Assembly (NCBI RefSeq): GCF_029263155.1 | Contig: NZ_JAJCYB010000029.1 | Location: 1 to 34,122 of the forward strand | Reading direction: 5' to 3' | DNA: 34,122 nt | From: Pseudonocardia sp. | GTDB lineage: Bacteria; Actinomycetota; Actinomycetes; Mycobacteriales; Pseudonocardiaceae | Part shown: positions 32,383 to 34,122 of the stretch, in pieces | Position numbering within the stretch: the first letter of the stretch is position 1 | How the letters are laid out: every line of letters starts with the position of its first letter | Program-made: the position numbers and the translations under genes | The notes under the pieces: generated by a model | Told to the model about the DNA's origin: nothing | The model's input: the letters and a program-made list of their open reading frames with translations, nothing else | Databases searched by the model: none

Positions 32383-32559
32383 TCGCGTGCGACACCTCGG
32401 TGCTCGTCGCGGCGTTCGCGCGCTGGCACGAGTCCCACATGGCCGCAGCCACGGCGGTCCGCCGCTGTGACGCGCTCATCGACCACGCGGTGATCGAGAC
32501 CTTCTCCGTGCTGACCCGGCTGCCCGCACCGCGGCGCGCCCCCCGAGCTGCTCAGCTGA
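32379..32559 (+). pseudogene. Truncated PIN-domain toxin (vapC remnant)
   Basis: From GTG 32379, overlapping the antitoxin stop in GTGA, the frame reads M-I-A-C-D-T-S-V-L-V-A-A-F and H-A-V-I-E-T-F-S-V-L-T-R-L. This is the first 50-odd residues of a PIN toxin, including D5 and E40. The C-terminal half with the remaining acidic residues is missing: the sequence runs into the 3' end of the opposite-strand GST-like gene. After R-R-A the family would continue P-x-E-L-L; that reading appears if one C of a six-C run (about 32539-32544) is skipped, and then ends at TGA 32557-32559. Without the shift the frame stays open to 32720 with unrelated sequence. A nuclease is not expected. Confidence 0.75.
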
Positions 32560-33535
32560 TCGACGGCACCCGCTCGCCCTCCGGGGCCGGACCGGGCGGG
32601 GTCCCGTCGCCGAAGGGGCGCCCCCCGAGCCGCTCGCGGCCGTGCGGGGTCAGGAAACCCGACAGGTCCGGGCCGAGCGGCACCACACCGCTCGGGTTGA
32701 TCGTGTCGTGCACGCCGTAGTAGTGCTGCTTGATCTGGGCGAAGTCGATGGTGTCGCCGAACCCGGGGGTCTGGAACAGGTCACGGGTGTAGGCCCACAG
32801 CACCGGCAGCTCGACGAGCTTGTGGCGGTTGGCCTTGAAGTGGCCGTGGTAGGCCGCGTCGAAGCGGACGAGGGTGACCCACAGCCGGACGTCGGCCTCG
32901 GTGATCGTGTCCCCCACCAGGTAGCGCTGTGTGGACAGGCGCTCCGACAGCGCGTCGAGCCGCGCGAACAGCGCGTGGTAGGCCCGCTCGTAGGCCTCCT
33001 GGGTGGAGGCGAACCCGCACTTGTAGACCCCGTTGTTGACGTCCTCGTAGAACGAGTCGATCACCTCGTCGATCTCGTCCCGGAACTTGTCGGGGTAGAG
33101 GTCGGGGGCGCCGGCGCGGTGGTGCGCGGTCCACTGGGTGGAGAAGTCCAGGGTGAGCTGCTGGAAGCCGTTGGTGGCCACCTTGCCGCTCGCGATGTCC
33201 ACCATGGCGGGCACCGTGATGCCGGCGGCGAAGTCCGGATCGGCGGCGCGGTAGGCCTCGCCGAGGTACTCGATGCCCAGCACCGGGTCACGGTCGCCGG
33301 GATCGAGGTGGAACCGCCAGCTGCGCTCGTCGTGCAGCGGTCCGGCGATCCCCATGGAGATCGCGGGCTCCAGCCCCAGCAGCCGGCGCACGATCACCGC
33401 ACGGTTGGCCCACGGGCACGCCCGCGCGACCACGAGGCGGTAGCGGCCGGCCTCGACGGGCCAGCGGGTGGAACCGTCCGCGGTGATGCGCTCGTCGAGC
33501 GCAACCGGCTCGCGTTCGAAGGACCCGTCGCTCAT
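32552..33535 (-). CDS. Glutathionyl-hydroquinone-reductase-like protein (GST superfamily, ECM4/YqjG type)
   Basis: A 327-residue protein of the Xi-class glutathione transferases that reduce glutathionyl-quinone adducts. Seen are R-A-C-P-W-A-N-R (38-45) with the catalytic Cys40, the thioredoxin-like half with T-V-P-A-M-V-D, and the helical half with D-F-A-Q-I-K-Q-H-Y-Y-G-V-H near 270-285 and P-S-G-V-V-P-L-G-P. Actinobacteria generally use mycothiol rather than glutathione, so the real thiol may differ. ATG 33535 has the leaderless -10 box TAGGCT 6 nt upstream. Its 3' end abuts the broken toxin gene. Confidence 0.9.
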   Translation of the reverse strand: MSDGSFEREPVALDERITADGSTRWPVEAGRYRLVVARACPWANRAVIVRRLLGLEPAISMGIAGPLHDERSWRFHLDPGDRDPVLGIEYLGEAYRAADPDFAAGITVPAMVDIASGKVATNGFQQLTLDFSTQWTAHHRAGAPDLYPDKFRDEIDEVIDSFYEDVNNGVYKCGFASTQEAYERAYHALFARLDALSERLSTQRYLVGDTITEADVRLWVTLVRFDAAYHGHFKANRHKLVELPVLWAYTRDLFQTPGFGDTIDFAQIKQHYYGVHDTINPSGVVPLGPDLSGFLTPHGRERLGGRPFGDGTPPGPAPEGERVPSIS

Positions 33536-33541
33536 GTCCGC

Positions 33542-33547
33542 AGCCTA
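33542..33547 (-). promoter_or_regulatory. Leaderless -10 box for the GST-like gene
   Basis: On the minus strand TAGGCT lies 6 nt before ATG 33535. No ribosome-binding site is seen. Confidence 0.65.
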
Positions 33548-33642
33548 GGTCCGGCCGCGCACCGCCGCCGGTCGAGCCGCGGCGCACCCCCACCCGCGCC
33601 GAGGTGGGTCCCGGGCGCGACGGCCCGGCGACACGTCCCGGG

Positions 33643-33915
33643 TCAGCGGCCGCCGGTGGTGGGGTCGATGGTGCGCCGCACCTCGCTCACCGCGTTCGCC
33701 GGGAAGCCACCCTGCTCGGCGTGGGCGCGGAGCTTGTCGGCGTCCGGGGCCACGTACACGCAGTAGATCTTGTCGTCGGTGACGTAGCTGTGGTCCCACT
33801 GGACGTCCGGCATGCCGTCGAGCACCTGATTGCTCGTGCGGCTGATCTCGTTGATCTCGGAGTCGGACAGGCTCCCCGCACCGGGGAGTTCACGCTCGAT
33901 CACGTACTTGGGCAT
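33643..33915 (-). CDS. DUF4242 protein (SCO4226-like small ferredoxin-fold protein)
   Basis: A 90-residue protein opening M-P-K-Y-V-I-E-R-E-L-P-G and continuing W-D-H-S-Y-V-T-D-D-K-I-Y-C-V-Y-V-A-P, features of the DUF4242 family. Its Streptomyces member SCO4226 is described as a nickel-binding dimer. Here the Tyr/Cys/His positions (H42, Y44, Y51, C52) could bind metal, but the role is unproven. ATG 33915 follows the family start and lies 7 nt after the -10 box TAGCGT. It stands alone, 107 bp upstream of the GST-like gene. Confidence 0.85.
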   Translation of the reverse strand: MPKYVIERELPGAGSLSDSEINEISRTSNQVLDGMPDVQWDHSYVTDDKIYCVYVAPDADKLRAHAEQGGFPANAVSEVRRTIDPTTGGR

Positions 33916-33922
33916 GGTGTCG

Positions 33923-33928
33923 ACGCTA
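33923..33928 (-). promoter_or_regulatory. Leaderless -10 box for the DUF4242 gene
   Basis: On the minus strand TAGCGT lies 7 nt before ATG 33915, the same hexamer and near-identical spacing as before the PPOX gene at 16269. Confidence 0.65.
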
Positions 33929-34122
33929 GCCACGGGTGGTGCGCCGCCGACCCCTCCGAACGGAGGGTCCGGCACCGCGGACGGATGCTCCTATGGATGT
34001 CAAGCTGCGGATGAAGGTCGTTCCTGTTGAGCGACGGGTGTTCTGCCTCCCTCCCGGGTAGATCGTCTTCCGCCGCTGGTCGGTGTCAACGTCGTTCGTC
34101 CTCGCTGCGCTGCGGGCGCTCC
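33929..34122. other. Right-edge region without a recognised gene
   Basis: No family-level match could be made here. A short hairpin, CCCTCCGAACGGAGGG, lies at about 33952-33967. A plus-strand frame opens at ATG 33994 (M-D-V-K-L-R-M-K-V-V-P-V-E-R-R), meets a TAG after 22 codons and is then open to the window end. The base composition from about 33990 is less GC-biased than the genes around it. It may be the border of a mobile element or a gene outside the window. Confidence 0.3.

Noticed and set aside
32382..32720. The extension of the toxin frame to 32720 as a full 113-residue toxin
   Set aside because: After about residue 54 the translation is antisense to the GST-like gene, with no PIN residues.

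Overview
The window is high-GC DNA in which nearly every base is coding or in a short intergenic gap. It comes from an actinobacterium, most likely Pseudonocardiales (Pseudonocardia-like). Grounds for this are a propane/THF-type soluble di-iron monooxygenase, two coenzyme F420-type flavoprotein families, an Rv1747-like FHA-ABC exporter, a tandem-domain FadE, a single-chain acyl-CoA carboxylase, many GTG starts, and repeated use of a TAnnnT box 6-7 nt in front of the start codon (leaderless transcripts). No rRNA, tRNA, CRISPR array, prophage or intact insertion sequence was seen.

Layout. 1-1.7 kb: the 3' part of the hydroxylase large subunit of a propane 2-monooxygenase-like enzyme, closed by a perfect hairpin; no reductase, small subunit or coupling protein follows. 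1.8-5.6 kb (minus): FHA-ABC transporter and a TerC-family membrane protein. 5.7-9.7 kb (plus): TetR regulator, tandem acyl-CoA dehydrogenase and fatty-acyl-CoA ligase, a small fatty-acid activation and oxidation module. 9.7-10.4 kb (minus): F420-type nitroreductase fused to a hemerythrin-like domain. 10.7-15.8 kb (minus): phosphofructokinase, MBL hydrolase, DedA protein and a holin-like/phosphodiesterase protein. 15.9-20.3 kb: F420/PPOX protein, two MFS drug-efflux-type transporters, a thioesterase, and an HxlR regulator divergent from the second transporter. 20.3-21.6 kb (minus): VOC protein and alpha/beta hydrolase. 21.7-27.3 kb (plus): an 1864-residue acyl-CoA carboxylase with biotin carboxylase, biotin carrier, central and carboxyltransferase regions in one chain. 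27.3-28.0 kb (minus): an intact Phd/YefM-PIN toxin-antitoxin pair. 28.0-29.2 kb (minus): secreted GH3 beta-N-acetylhexosaminidase. 29.4-32.1 kb (plus): ketoacyl synthase III with a large N-terminal extension, then an SDR ketoreductase. 32.1-32.6 kb (plus): AbrB-type antitoxin with a truncated PIN toxin. 32.6-33.9 kb (minus): glutathionyl-hydroquinone-reductase-like protein and a DUF4242 protein. The last 0.2 kb holds no gene I can support.

How the genes work together. Much of the window concerns acyl chains: activation (FadD), dehydrogenation (FadE), carboxylation (single-chain ACC), condensation (KAS III) and ketoreduction (SDR), beside an alkane or ether monooxygenase. The rest is redox or stress chemistry (F420 proteins, GST-like reductase, HxlR-controlled efflux) and toxin-antitoxin modules.

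The most unusual points are: an apparently partnerless monooxygenase large subunit; apparent in-frame domain losses in two nearby genes (FadE and the nitroreductase-hemerythrin fusion); two families of short tandem repeats arranged as inverted clusters at gene ends (20-bp and 22-bp periods); TA operators superimposed on leaderless promoters; a dead VapC beside a live-looking antitoxin; and a bacterial carboxylase laid out like eukaryotic ACC. Family comparisons are from memory, not from searches.
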